From Rhizophagus prolifer (taxonomy: Eukaryota; Glomeromycota; Glomeromycetes; Glomerales; Glomeraceae): DNA of 64,000 nucleotides. The stretch covers positions 78,439-142,438 of the forward strand of contig NQWY01024828.1 in the NCBI GenBank assembly GCA_019425655.1, written 5' to 3'. This document shows positions 44,594-54,315 of this stretch, piece by piece. The position numbers and the translations under genes were made by a program. Numbering within the stretch: position 1 is the stretch's first letter; the number at the start of each line of letters is the position of its first letter. Below the pieces are notes generated by a model. That model was given only the letters and a program-made list of their open reading frames with translations. It was not told the DNA's origin and did no database searches.

Positions 44594-45259
44594 CTAAATT
44601 ATTCCAATATTTTTACCGAAAGCAATGAGTTCTTCAGTATTTGCTGCCGCTAAAGATAATTTCATCATATTGATTCTTTTTTCTACGCTGCTTAAGCTGT
44701 TGGGATAAATATTCTGTTCCTGTAACTTTTTAGGTATGTTTTTTTGTAAAATACCATCCGATAATAATTTAAGCAGGGTTATGTCAAAGTTGCTAAATTC
44801 TAGAGTGTTAGCGCTTTTTATTGGAAACTTCATATTGTGTGATATATAAGAATTTCCATTGTAAACGGTTTCGATTGCTTTTTTCAACTCACTAGAATCA
44901 GAACGTGCTTTTTTTACATAAGCATTAATATTAAGTTCTTTGAACAACAAATCGATTACGCCAACTCTGTGTTCGCCCGAGAAAACAATGATGTTAAGTT
45001 CCGGACAAATATCACGGCAACATTTTATAAGTTCGCGTCCGTTTTTTATCAACTGTGTTCTATGGTCTTCTTCAAAAGATAAGTCGGTGATTAACAAATC
45101 GTAAGGTAATTCATTTTCAAGAGCTTTTTTTATATTAGCCAAAGCGTCATCACAATAATAGACATAATCAACATTTGGGATTCTTAATTCCTCCAGCACT
45201 CTTTGAACAGAAAAATTACTGCTTTCGTGATCTTCTGCGATCAATATTTTACTGAACAT
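44594..45259 (-). CDS. Response regulator with LuxR-like C-terminal region
   Basis: A 221-residue regulator. The receiver domain has ILIAEDHESS, the likely phospho-acceptor Asp in DLLITDLSFEED, and YVKKARSDSS with the conserved Lys. The C-terminal region (EFSNFDITLLKLLSDGILQKNIPKKL, then SLSSVEKRINMMKLSL) resembles a LuxR/NarL helix-turn-helix but is divergent. It is downstream of the TPR sensor kinase by 21 bp and is surely its partner. Confidence 0.85.
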   Translation of the reverse strand: MFSKILIAEDHESSNFSVQRVLEELRIPNVDYVYYCDDALANIKKALENELPYDLLITDLSFEEDHRTQLIKNGRELIKCCRDICPELNIIVFSGEHRVGVIDLLFKELNINAYVKKARSDSSELKKAIETVYNGNSYISHNMKFPIKSANTLEFSNFDITLLKLLSDGILQKNIPKKLQEQNIYPNSLSSVEKRINMMKLSLAAANTEELIAFGKNIGII

Positions 45260-45280
45260 ATTTGAAATGTTTTTTTACAA

Positions 45281-46987
45281 TTAATTATTTTTATTTGGCT
45301 CCTGAAGTGGAATATTTTTCCATTCAATAGATACTTTCAGCCCAGTATTGCTGTCTTCAATTTTCATTTTTGCACCAATTTCTCCCAATCGGGTCTTCAT
45401 ATTTCTAAAACCATTTTTTTCTACAACATCTTCAGATAATCCGATACCATTATCAGAATAAAAAACCTGGTATGTATCATTTTCTTTACTGAATTTCAGG
45501 ACCACCTGAGTCGCACAGCTGTGCTTCTTCATATTCACCAGCAGTTCCCTGATAATCTGGAACAATTCTTCTCGGAAAGTTGGAACCAGATTTTTCCAAA
45601 AATCATAATCATTGCCAACGATAATGATTCTGGTGTCATCATTGTCAAAAGAACTGACCAAGGCTAATATCTTCTCGTTAAATTCTTGCCTGGATTGATT
45701 GTCATAGGACAAATCTCTCGACTTTTCATACATCAGCTCCAGCTTATCCAGGACTTTTTCTTTACGCAAATCTTTTTGATTTTCGATGATTGCCATCACC
45801 TCATAGATTCCGTTGGCAACAACATCGTGTACTCTTTTTGAAAAATCAAGCCGCTGTTCCTGGAGTTTGTTATTGGCTTCCAGTATCAATCTTTCCCGTC
45901 TCTTCTTGATCCAGATATAAGTAGTGATGACAATAACAATAAAAATAAAAACCAACAGCCAGATCACCAAATTTTGAACCTTGACTTTGTATTCATGTTT
46001 AGTATGTTCTTTTTGCAGGATCAGATTTTCTGTTTTAGCCTTTTCACTTTCATAGCGGATCAGAGCAAATTGATTTTTTGCTTTATTTTGACTGTTTATC
46101 AAACTATCCTGGGTTTTGGAGTAGGCATCAAAATATTGCTGAGCCTCTGTTCCATCAGACAATTTAATTAGGTTTTGCAAAGCTTCCAGTTCATCAACAG
46201 GATATTTTAGTTTCTTTGCCAGAATCAACATTTTCTTTGCATAGAATTTTGAAGAGTCCGGTTTTTTATTAAGATAATAAGAGGATAAATAAGCATAAGC
46301 TGCATCTTTTGTCCAGTCATCATCAATGTTTTGACTTAATTTTTCTGCGGTAATATAATTCTTGACGGGGTTATAATTATGATTTCCAAACCATTTCGAT
46401 CTGGAGTAGTTAAGAAGAAGTTTTGGGTAATATTCGCTTTTTGGACCAACGCTGTCAATCAATTTATCATATATAGCAACAGCATGCTCATATTTTTTCT
46501 GATTATGAAAAAGGATGGCAATGTTATTTTGCAGCATCATTTTATCAATCGGATCTTTTGCAAAAGGTTTTGCTTTTTTATAAAATTTTTCAGCATCATT
46601 ATAGTTTTTCAAATTGCTGGAAGAGATTCCCAGGTTGTTGTAATTTGAAAAAATAAAACCATGATGAGCGGTGTCTTTTTCTTTAAAGAATTGAGCCGCA
46701 ATAAGACTCGTTTCTATGCATCCGAAATTATCGCCAACGTTTTCCTGGATGAAAGCCATATTAACATAGCTCTTCCCGATACCGAAACTATCGTTTCTTT
46801 TCAGAAAAAGATCTTTTCCCTTATTCAGATAAAAGAAAGCGCTGTCCATCTTGTCATTATCCATCAGGACAAAAGCCTTCTCATAGAAAGGGTTAGGAAG
46901 TACTTTGGAAGTTGTCTTTTGTTGATTTTCTTTCTCGGAGCAAGCGAGCAAAAGCAACAACAGAAAACCAAAAATCGATTTTTGCAA
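45281..46987 (-). CDS. TPR-containing sensor histidine kinase, lipoprotein-type signal
   Basis: A 568-residue kinase. The N-terminus is a lipobox signal ending LLLLACSEKE (Cys16), so the sensory part is in the periplasm. Helical TPR repeats span about residues 25-300, a membrane span lies near 333-355 (LVIWLLVFIFIVIVITTYIWI), and the cytoplasmic part has a HisKA_3-type DFSKRVHDVVANGIYE, with His as acceptor, and an ATPase with LVNMKKHS and DNGIGLSEDVV. A lipoprotein signal with a transmembrane kinase is a known Bacteroidota design. The ligand is unknown. Confidence 0.88.
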   Translation of the reverse strand: MQKSIFGFLLLLLLACSEKENQQKTTSKVLPNPFYEKAFVLMDNDKMDSAFFYLNKGKDLFLKRNDSFGIGKSYVNMAFIQENVGDNFGCIETSLIAAQFFKEKDTAHHGFIFSNYNNLGISSSNLKNYNDAEKFYKKAKPFAKDPIDKMMLQNNIAILFHNQKKYEHAVAIYDKLIDSVGPKSEYYPKLLLNYSRSKWFGNHNYNPVKNYITAEKLSQNIDDDWTKDAAYAYLSSYYLNKKPDSSKFYAKKMLILAKKLKYPVDELEALQNLIKLSDGTEAQQYFDAYSKTQDSLINSQNKAKNQFALIRYESEKAKTENLILQKEHTKHEYKVKVQNLVIWLLVFIFIVIVITTYIWIKKRRERLILEANNKLQEQRLDFSKRVHDVVANGIYEVMAIIENQKDLRKEKVLDKLELMYEKSRDLSYDNQSRQEFNEKILALVSSFDNDDTRIIIVGNDYDFWKNLVPTFREELFQIIRELLVNMKKHSCATQVVLKFSKENDTYQVFYSDNGIGLSEDVVEKNGFRNMKTRLGEIGAKMKIEDSNTGLKVSIEWKNIPLQEPNKNN

Positions 46988-47094
46988 ATTTTACATTTTA
47001 CCCGAAATTTACTAAAATTTGAAGATTATTGAAATAGATTATGATCAATAATCAATCATATTGCCTATTTTTGCTATTCATTTGATTTGTAACA

Positions 47095-47697
47095 ATGTCG
47101 ATCAGTGTTCTTGAACAATATCTCCCGGAAAATACACTTCCTTTTCTCAAAAAATGGTTTGCGGATTACTATATACACATAAAGATTACGAAAAACAGAA
47201 ATAGCAAACTTGGAGATTACCGAAAACTTCCGGACAAATCCCATCAGATCACAGTCAATTCAACATTAGATAAGCAGCTGTTCTTTTTTGTATTGACCCA
47301 TGAACTGGCTCATCTTATTGCGTTTGAGAAATTTAATAACAGAATCAGTGCTCACGGTAAGGAATGGAAAGACACGTTTAGAGAAATGTTACTGGAAAGT
47401 ATTGACATCTACACAGACGATTTGAAACCTATTATCAGGAGATTTTCAAGCAATCCGAAAGCGAACTTTATGGCAAGCCCGGAACTGGTCAGATACTTTC
47501 ACATTGAAAATCCGGAAGATCAGTTTGTTTTTGTTGAAGATTTGTCAGTTAAAGATAATTTTCATTATAAAGGAGATCAATACGAAATCCTTGAAAAAAA
47601 GAAAAAGTTATATCTTTGCATTAATTTGAACAACTCGAAAAAATACCTTTTCCGTTCATTGGCGAAGGTTGAAAAACTAACATTAGATGAAGAATAA
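47095..47697 (+). CDS. SprT-like zinc metallopeptidase-type protein
   Basis: A 200-residue protein with the zinc-metallopeptidase motif THELAHLIAFEKF and the third ligand in SAHGKEWKDTFREML. It lacks the C-terminal zinc-ribbon cysteines of some SprT relatives. TATTTTTG at 47066-47073 could be the -7 box. Its 3' end overlaps the guanylyltransferase gene by 11 bp. Role unknown; SprT-like proteins have been linked to DNA-protein cross-link repair in some organisms, which is not shown here. Confidence 0.8.
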   Translation: MSISVLEQYLPENTLPFLKKWFADYYIHIKITKNRNSKLGDYRKLPDKSHQITVNSTLDKQLFFFVLTHELAHLIAFEKFNNRISAHGKEWKDTFREMLLESIDIYTDDLKPIIRRFSSNPKANFMASPELVRYFHIENPEDQFVFVEDLSVKDNFHYKGDQYEILEKKKKLYLCINLNNSKKYLFRSLAKVEKLTLDEE

Positions 47698-48766
47698 TAA
47701 TTATTGCGTCATAATGGCTGGAGGAATCGGAAGCCGCTTTTGGCCGATGAGCACCCAAAAATTTCCAAAACAATTTCACGATATACTAGGAACGGGAAGA
47801 ACAATGATTCAGCAGACATTTGACAGAATCAGTCAAATTATTCCTACCGAAAACATTTATGTTATTACCAATCAGGAATATGTAGAATTAACACAACAAC
47901 AATTGCCCGATGTTCCTGCTAATAATATTGTCGGGGAACCGGCTATGAAGAACACTTCGGCTTGTAATCTTTATATGGCAAAGAAAATAGAAGATGTCAA
48001 TCCTGATGCCAATATTATTGTAATGCCTGCCGATCATTTGATTCTGAAAGAAAAGACATTCCTAGATAAAGTAGAACTAGCCTTTGGTTTAGCAACTAAA
48101 AATAATTATCTGATTACATTGGGAATTACCCCTACAAGACCAGACACGGGTTATGGATATATACAATTTATTCAGGAGAAAAATGAAAACTTTTCCAAAG
48201 TAAAAACATTTACGGAAAAGCCGGATCTGGAGATTGCCAAAAGCTTTATAGAATCCGGAGACTTTCTTTGGAACGCAGGAATCTTTATCTGGAGTGCAAA
48301 AAGTATTTTGGCTGCTTTTAAAAAGTATTTGCCAGAGATGACCAATCAGTTTAATACTTGTGAATATAATTGTGAAGCGGAGAAAGAATGTATAGATCTG
48401 ATCTATCCAACTATAAGTAAAATCTCCATTGATAATGGTATTTTGGAGAAAGCTAATAATGTTTATGTCATTCCTGCCAATCTTGGCTGGAGTGATCTCG
48501 GGACTTGGACGTCTGTTTATACCAATGCAGATAAAAATGATGATAATAATGCCATAAGCTCTAAAAATGTGTTGACATACAACTCAAAAGGGAATGTCAT
48601 TAGAATCAAAAACCAGAATAAGGCTGCGGTTATAGATGGCCTGAAGAATTACATTATTGTTGATACGGAAAAGGCTCTTTTGATTTGTCCTAGAGATAAT
48701 GATCAGTTAATAAAAGATTATGTTCTGGATCTTAAAAACCTCAAAAAGGGAGAAAGATTTATGTAA
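47687..48766 (+). CDS. manC: Mannose-1-phosphate guanylyltransferase
   Basis: A 359-residue nucleotidyltransferase making GDP-mannose from GTP and mannose 1-phosphate. VIMAGGIGSRFWPMSTQKFPKQF is the signature N-terminus; MPADHLIL, FTEKPDLEIAKSFIESGDFLWNAGIFIW and NLGWSDLGTWTSVY are further family motifs. The protein is of the single-domain type without a C-terminal isomerase. It would supply sugar for surface glycans or glycosylation. Its ATG at 47687 overlaps the SprT-like gene. Confidence 0.92.
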   Translation: MKNNNYCVIMAGGIGSRFWPMSTQKFPKQFHDILGTGRTMIQQTFDRISQIIPTENIYVITNQEYVELTQQQLPDVPANNIVGEPAMKNTSACNLYMAKKIEDVNPDANIIVMPADHLILKEKTFLDKVELAFGLATKNNYLITLGITPTRPDTGYGYIQFIQEKNENFSKVKTFTEKPDLEIAKSFIESGDFLWNAGIFIWSAKSILAAFKKYLPEMTNQFNTCEYNCEAEKECIDLIYPTISKISIDNGILEKANNVYVIPANLGWSDLGTWTSVYTNADKNDDNNAISSKNVLTYNSKGNVIRIKNQNKAAVIDGLKNYIIVDTEKALLICPRDNDQLIKDYVLDLKNLKKGERFM

Positions 48767-48792
48767 CTGATAATAAACTTTAAAATAAAATT

Positions 48793-48827
48793 AACTCTTT
48801 GGTTTTTCCGGAGAGTTTTTTATTTTT
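48793..48827 (+). terminator. Terminator after manC
   Basis: AACTCT pairs with AGAGTT around an inner GG/CC pairing, followed by TTTTTATTTTT; it lies after the guanylyltransferase stop codon. Confidence 0.65.
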
Positions 48828-48853
48828 AAGGATCAATAAAAACACAAATACAA

Positions 48854-50386
48854 ATGCTTGTTAAAGTCTCAGGAGCTGCCATTCATGGCGTTTCAGCACA
48901 AATTATTACCATTGAAGTTAATGTAGATCAAGGCGTTGGGTATCATCTGGTTGGCCTGCCGGATAATGCCATTAAGGAAAGCAGCTATAGGATATCTGCA
49001 GCACTTAAGAATTCCGGATTCAAAATTCCGGGTAAGAAAATTACAATCAATATGGCTCCGGCGGATCTGAGGAAAGAAGGTTCTGCTTATGATATGAGTA
49101 TTGCTTTGGGGATTTTGGCAGCGTCAGATTTGATCAAAGCGGAAAGTTTAGGAGATTATATTATCATGGGAGAATTGTCTCTCGATGGTGGACTACAGCC
49201 AATAAAAGGCGTTTTACCTATTGCGATCAAGGCGCGGGAAGTCGGTTTTAAAGGGATAATTCTGCCAAAACAAAATGCAAGAGAAGCGGCTATTGTTAAC
49301 AATCTTGAAGTTTATGGTGTAGAAAACATCAAACAGGTTATTGATTTCTTTAATGAAGATTTGCCGTTAGAAAAGTTTGAGATCGACACCAGAAAAGAAT
49401 TTCAGGATAAAATTGATCATTTTCCTTTCGATTTTGATGAAGTGAAAGGTCAGGAAGCGGCCAAGCGGGCAATGGAAGTGGCAGCTGCGGGTGGACATAA
49501 TATTATTCTCATCGGTTCTCCCGGCAGTGGAAAGACAATGATCGCCAAACGTCTCCCGAGTATTCTTCCGCCTTTAAGCCTTAAAGAGGCTTTGGAAACA
49601 ACAAAAATACATTCGGTTGCCGGGAAAATGGGAGCAGAAACATCCTTGATGACCATCAGGCCTTTTAGATCACCACACCACACAATTTCGGATGTAGCTT
49701 TGGTAGGCGGCGGTAGCTATCCTCAACCTGGTGAAATTTCTTTAGCTCATAATGGCGTTTTGTTTTTAGATGAAATGCCAGAATTCAAAAGAACAGTATT
49801 AGAAGTGATGAGACAACCACTGGAAGATCGTGTTGTAACAATTTCCAGAGCAAAATTTACCATCGAATATCCTGCAAGTTTTATGCTGGTTGCAAGTATG
49901 AATCCAAGTCCTAGTGGCTATTTTCCGGATGATCCCAATAATACATCTTCTGCCTTTGAGATGCAGAGATATATGAACAAGTTGTCAGGGCCGCTTTTGG
50001 ATAGAATTGATATTCATATCGAAGTTTCAAAAGTAGAATATGAACAGTTGGCCGAAAAACGAAAAGGAGAAAGCAGCGTCAAGATCCGTGAAAGAGTAGT
50101 GAATGCGAGGAATATACAAACCAAAAGATACGACAGTCTTGACATCAGTTACAATGCTCAAATGGGACCAAAGGAAATTGAAAAATATTGTGAGCTGGAC
50201 GAATATTCGCAATTATTGATCAAAGCGGCAATGCTGAAACTTAATCTCTCCGCAAGAGCCTACGACAGGATTCTAAAAGTAGCAAGAACAATTGCAGATC
50301 TTGAAAATTCTGAGAATATTCAAGGTGATCATATTTCTGAAGCGATACAGTACAGGAGTTTGGATCGGGATTTTTGGAATGCTTAG
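48854..50386 (+). CDS. comM: YifB/ComM-family Mg-chelatase-like AAA ATPase
   Basis: A 510-residue AAA+ protein of the YifB group. The N-terminal ChlI-like domain starts MLVKVSGAAIHGVSAQ with VGLPDNAIKESSYRI. The ATPase core has Walker A IGSPGSGKTMIAKRLP, DEMPEFKRTVLEVMRQPLED and FMLVASMNPSPSGYF, and the C-terminal domain has LNLSARAYDRILKVARTIADLE. ComM is a branch-migration helicase in transformation in some species; here the role is inferred. The 3' end overlaps rnhA tail to tail by 4 bp. Confidence 0.92.
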   Translation: MLVKVSGAAIHGVSAQIITIEVNVDQGVGYHLVGLPDNAIKESSYRISAALKNSGFKIPGKKITINMAPADLRKEGSAYDMSIALGILAASDLIKAESLGDYIIMGELSLDGGLQPIKGVLPIAIKAREVGFKGIILPKQNAREAAIVNNLEVYGVENIKQVIDFFNEDLPLEKFEIDTRKEFQDKIDHFPFDFDEVKGQEAAKRAMEVAAAGGHNIILIGSPGSGKTMIAKRLPSILPPLSLKEALETTKIHSVAGKMGAETSLMTIRPFRSPHHTISDVALVGGGSYPQPGEISLAHNGVLFLDEMPEFKRTVLEVMRQPLEDRVVTISRAKFTIEYPASFMLVASMNPSPSGYFPDDPNNTSSAFEMQRYMNKLSGPLLDRIDIHIEVSKVEYEQLAEKRKGESSVKIRERVVNARNIQTKRYDSLDISYNAQMGPKEIEKYCELDEYSQLLIKAAMLKLNLSARAYDRILKVARTIADLENSENIQGDHISEAIQYRSLDRDFWNA

Positions 50387-50865
50387 AACAATCCGCCTTC
50401 ATTCTGATTTTCAAAAAAAGTATCAATTTCTAACTTTGCAGACTTTGCTGCGGCTACAGCCAGTTGATCACACAACTCGTTTTCAGGATGACCGGCGTGA
50501 CCTTTGATCCAATGGAATTTAGGTTGATGAAGTTGATATAATTGATAAAATTCTTTCCAGAGATCAGGGTTTTTTACATTTTTCCAACTGCGTTTGATCC
50601 AACCTAAAATCCATTTCTGATTAATCGCATCTGCAACATATTTGCTGTCAGTGAAAATGTGAACATCATTGTCATTCGTTTTCAATTGTTTGAGAGCGAC
50701 AATAACAGCCATCAGTTCCATACGGTTATTGGTGGTTTTTCGGAAGCCTTTGGAGAAGGTCTTCTGGTATTTTTTTCCGGGCACACGCATCAGGATCCCA
50801 TAGCCGCCTGGTCCTGGATTTCCGCTACAAGCACCGTCAGTAAAGATTTCGATTTTTAGAGACAA
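50383..50865 (-). CDS. rnhA: Ribonuclease HI
   Basis: A 160-residue enzyme that degrades the RNA strand of RNA-DNA hybrids. The four acidic residues are visible in IFTDGACSGNPGPGGYG, NRMELMAVIVAL, IFTDSKYVADAI and the final GHPENELCDQLA. HWIKGHAGH is the His-containing loop. The tail NQNEGGLF is short. It is convergent with comM, with a 4-bp overlap. Confidence 0.95.
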   Translation of the reverse strand: MSLKIEIFTDGACSGNPGPGGYGILMRVPGKKYQKTFSKGFRKTTNNRMELMAVIVALKQLKTNDNDVHIFTDSKYVADAINQKWILGWIKRSWKNVKNPDLWKEFYQLYQLHQPKFHWIKGHAGHPENELCDQLAVAAAKSAKLEIDTFFENQNEGGLF

Positions 50866-50978
50866 AGTTGTTGAATTTATTATTACGCAATTTAAACAGT
50901 AAATACGATATGAAGCAATTTAAGTTATCTCTTATAAGCTTGTAATAAAGTTGAGCCTTATTGGTAATATATTCTACT

Positions 50979-51017
50979 AAAAAGCAGGAACCAAGTATTT
51001 GATCCCTGCTTTTTTTA
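50979..51017. terminator. Terminator between the T9SS protein gene and rnhA
   Basis: AAAAAGCAGG (50979-50988) pairs with CCTGCTTTTT (51005-51014), with an inner CAA/TTG pairing, directly after the T9SS protein stop. Both strands give a run of T. Confidence 0.85.
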
Positions 51018-54000
51018 TTAATCCTGTTTGACAATGATTTGATGACTTTCTATTTTACTGTCATAAATTAATTTCAAGGTATAGACTCCTGGAAGAAGTC
51101 CCTTAACCGAAATGCTTCCAGTAATGTCTTTGAATTTTATGCTTCTTTGTTTTATACCAATAGCATTGTATAATTCTGCATTTACTTCAGAGGAAGAAAG
51201 TTTATTTGAGGTACTTAATGGGGAAATTTTTATAAAATCATTTGATGGATTTGGTGAAATAGTAAATAAATCTGCATTTTCCAAATCTCCTTTTATTGTA
51301 TTAGGCTCATAGAAAAATAAATTTTGCCAAGGCCCCCATTCACAGCTGTTTTTTGTTCGCACTTTAATAATTACAGGTCTCCCTCCGAAGCTATTAAGGT
51401 AGACAACGGCTGTTTTACCAATTACCTTTGTTCCATTATTATAAACGTTGGTGTATTCCATACAGCTTGGATAACCATCAGAAACAAACGTAAAGTTCCC
51501 ATCTACTTTCTCCCACTCAAAATCTGTGTTGTTGGAATCCGACCAACTTTTATCCATCCCGATTGCATCAAAGGTAATACAGTTTTTCTTTCCTGCGGTC
51601 ATAACATAATTTCTAACTGTGCATGTTGTATCATAAGGATTACAAGTTCCCATATAGGACACTGGACCGCCCATATGTAGATTTTTTGTAACAGTCTGTC
51701 CGTTCTGAAATGTTGCTGTAATAATACCCTGTCCTTGATATAATGATTTGACATTTACAGTGTAATCAGTACTGCTTACAATCTGTAAATTTGGAGAAAC
51801 GTTCCAAATGACTTTACTTGGCAACTTGCAGGGATCTGCAAAACTATAAGATGCAGTCTGATTAACACAGATTTTATCAGTACCCTGTAAGGCATCAGGG
51901 GCAATTGGAAACCAAGGAGCTTGTGGCTGACCATCCAGTTCTTTCATAAGCCAATTAACACTATCTTCCGTAAATGAAGTATGCTGAGTATTTTCTGAAG
52001 AGCCATAGTAGCTGTCAAATGGCGTCTCACCACTACAAACAAGATTTCTTTGCAGACTTTCTGCCCAGTTTCTGTCAGGGTTTTTAATACCTAATGAGGA
52101 AAAAGTAGGAATGAAAGAGTGATTGAATTGGAAATCTCTTAGTTCCCAATAAGAGCTTCCGTAGTGATTAGCAAACCAATATCCAATATTATCAGTGGTA
52201 TATTGCCAGAAACTTCCACGTACACCATCTACAACAGGCTTTCCTAAAATTGCATTAGCTATGTCATTTTGAGCAGGGTACCAACCTCCTGGTACAGTGT
52301 CCATGTTACCTCTGGAATTAATGTTAGGCGCATAAGCATAGTGATAATCGAATGCTTTTTTAAAGTGAGCTATTTTTTGAAAATCTGTGTTATACGATGG
52401 CATGAAATAGCTTTCAAGACTCGCCATATGAATAGTAAAAGTCCATGTCATTCCAAAAATCAATGGAATTGTAACTTTTGTAAATGCTCTAATATTCAGA
52501 GCCAATTGATTGTTATTTCCTTGGGTTTTTCCGGTTAAAGAACCATTAGTCAAAGCAATTTTTCTTAGGTTTACAGGATAGCCATTTGAATTTGGCAGAC
52601 CATTCGTAAACATATTATTATAGTATTGCTGGTAAAAAGGGTTGCCTGAATTTGTAGAAAATCCCTGTGCAGTTATTCTACCGTTCAGGTTATTTGTATT
52701 TGCATTGTAATCATAATTATCACCAATAGTTATAGGATCTCTGTGAAATTCTATTAACTGTTGTCTCGCAGCAGGAGCTCCTAATAAATTGTCATACATC
52801 TCTCCTGCATCCAAACTGTTTCCTTCTACTTTCAATAGATGAATCAAAGCTTGGTCACCTAATGGTATGTTTGCACCTAGGTGAGGACTGTCTACACTAA
52901 TCCAAAGGCGGGTGTTGTGATCAATTCCCTGTTTTTCAAGATTTGCTAAGGCATAACGGGAAATCTGCCCTCCCATGCTTGGTCCCACAATTGCAAGCTT
53001 TTCACTGCTTCCATTGAGCTTTAGTTGTGAGTTTAGATTTTTTATAAGCGTTGCCAGAGCAAGAGCATTTCTTTCAATGAAATCTGCACCACCATTTATC
53101 TCGCGGGAGTTTACAGAACCACAGGAAACTACATTGTAGGGCGCTACTGTACTTACACAATAGGTGGGCTGATTTACGATAGTGACGTCGTAGCCTTTTC
53201 TTCGAAGTTCATCGATTAAATCCTGTTTTATTATTTCACCATTTAGTTTCTTCTCATAGGTCATCATATCTTGGATAGAATGATCTCTGTCGGGGTTATA
53301 ATTAACATAATCGCAGGCCAGTATCTTTCTTTTGTCTCCGGGATCGAAACCATCAACTATGATAACAGGCTTCAATAGCTTTTTCTGAGTATTGTTATTA
53401 TTAGTATGATAAAAAATACGGTAATCAATTTTCCCTTTAAAAGCAAAAGGCTCATTATAGCCTTTAAATTCGGTGTCTGAAACAATAGAAAAATCGTCCG
53501 CCAAAGTATCTCCGTTGCAGAGAGATGTTGTTCCTTTTACGGCTTTGGTCGCACCATCAACATATTTCAGAAAGAAACTACCATAGGTAGTGAGAACAGT
53601 ATCATCCATAAATGTAAAATCAAATTTCAGGTTTTTGATTCCTGTGGAATTATAATTAACAGTAATACTTGTTGGTTTGAAGAGTCCATCCCCTGTAATC
53701 ATTCTTGAAACTCCATCTCCAAAATCTACGTATAAAGATTTTATGGGCTTTGAACTATGACTGAAAATAAGATTGTTCTTAAACATAAAAGTTATGCTGC
53801 TGCCGGTAGTTTCCTTTTTTAATGGGGATGCCATAGTAAGATCTATTGGCAAGAATGGGGGCCGTCCAGGTATCTGTGCAAATTTTTTAGTGTTGGTATC
53901 ATAAGTTAGTCCGCCGGCAGATGGATTATCCGGATTATAGTTCAATACATGGAATGTCGTGTTTATGATCCCGACTTCTATGATATTTGATTTGTATCTA

Positions 54001-54281
54001 TTTGCATCTATGATTTGATGAATAGCGGTATTAGAAACAAACTTTGTTTGGTTACTTGCAAAATAAAGGTCATTTAATGTCTGTTCAAAGATTTTCGAAT
54101 CCGCAGAGTTAAGTCCTGTTGTCATATTATAATCAAAAATAGGCGTGTACATTCCTGATCGTTCATAGATTATTCCACTGCTTACTGAAGATTGATCAAC
54201 ATTTGACAGCTGTTGATCCAGTTTTTGTGCGTATGTCTTTCCTAACCATAAAGACATACAGAGAATCATGATTTTTTTCAC
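51018..54281 (-). CDS. Large secreted esterase/lipase-like protein with T9SS type A sorting domain
   Basis: A 1087-residue protein. It starts with a signal peptide ending near KTYAQ (residues 1-19); the initiation codon is GTG at 54281. An alpha/beta-hydrolase-like core begins at about residue 304 (KPVIIVDGFDPGDKRK), with the nucleophile in IVGPSMGGQ (Ser435) and SVDSPHLGANIPL; the acid and His could not be fixed. Later segments include PKD-like and beta-sandwich stretches. The last 75-80 residues are the T9SS C-terminal domain (FTISPNPSNDFIKISP, then GLLPGVYTLKLI and QIIVKQD), so it is exported through type IX secretion and probably attached to the surface. The substrate is unknown. Confidence 0.85.
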   Translation of the reverse strand: MKKIMILCMSLWLGKTYAQKLDQQLSNVDQSSVSSGIIYERSGMYTPIFDYNMTTGLNSADSKIFEQTLNDLYFASNQTKFVSNTAIHQIIDANRYKSNIIEVGIINTTFHVLNYNPDNPSAGGLTYDTNTKKFAQIPGRPPFLPIDLTMASPLKKETTGSSITFMFKNNLIFSHSSKPIKSLYVDFGDGVSRMITGDGLFKPTSITVNYNSTGIKNLKFDFTFMDDTVLTTYGSFFLKYVDGATKAVKGTTSLCNGDTLADDFSIVSDTEFKGYNEPFAFKGKIDYRIFYHTNNNNTQKKLLKPVIIVDGFDPGDKRKILACDYVNYNPDRDHSIQDMMTYEKKLNGEIIKQDLIDELRRKGYDVTIVNQPTYCVSTVAPYNVVSCGSVNSREINGGADFIERNALALATLIKNLNSQLKLNGSSEKLAIVGPSMGGQISRYALANLEKQGIDHNTRLWISVDSPHLGANIPLGDQALIHLLKVEGNSLDAGEMYDNLLGAPAARQQLIEFHRDPITIGDNYDYNANTNNLNGRITAQGFSTNSGNPFYQQYYNNMFTNGLPNSNGYPVNLRKIALTNGSLTGKTQGNNNQLALNIRAFTKVTIPLIFGMTWTFTIHMASLESYFMPSYNTDFQKIAHFKKAFDYHYAYAPNINSRGNMDTVPGGWYPAQNDIANAILGKPVVDGVRGSFWQYTTDNIGYWFANHYGSSYWELRDFQFNHSFIPTFSSLGIKNPDRNWAESLQRNLVCSGETPFDSYYGSSENTQHTSFTEDSVNWLMKELDGQPQAPWFPIAPDALQGTDKICVNQTASYSFADPCKLPSKVIWNVSPNLQIVSSTDYTVNVKSLYQGQGIITATFQNGQTVTKNLHMGGPVSYMGTCNPYDTTCTVRNYVMTAGKKNCITFDAIGMDKSWSDSNNTDFEWEKVDGNFTFVSDGYPSCMEYTNVYNNGTKVIGKTAVVYLNSFGGRPVIIKVRTKNSCEWGPWQNLFFYEPNTIKGDLENADLFTISPNPSNDFIKISPLSTSNKLSSSEVNAELYNAIGIKQRSIKFKDITGSISVKGLLPGVYTLKLIYDSKIESHQIIVKQD

Positions 54282-54282
54282 C

Positions 54283-54310
54283 AGAGAGACAAATTGCAGT
54301 TTGTCTCTCT
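54283..54310. repeat. Perfect 11-bp hairpin at the T9SS protein start
   Basis: AGAGAGACAAA (54283-54293) and TTTGTCTCTCT (54300-54310) enclose a 6-base loop, only 1 base upstream of the GTG. On the plus strand it is followed by TTTATTT, so it could be a terminator for leftward reading of the antisense strand; on the coding strand no T-tract follows, and the stem would lie in the 5' leader of the large protein. Confidence 0.6.
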
Positions 54311-54315
54311 TTTAT

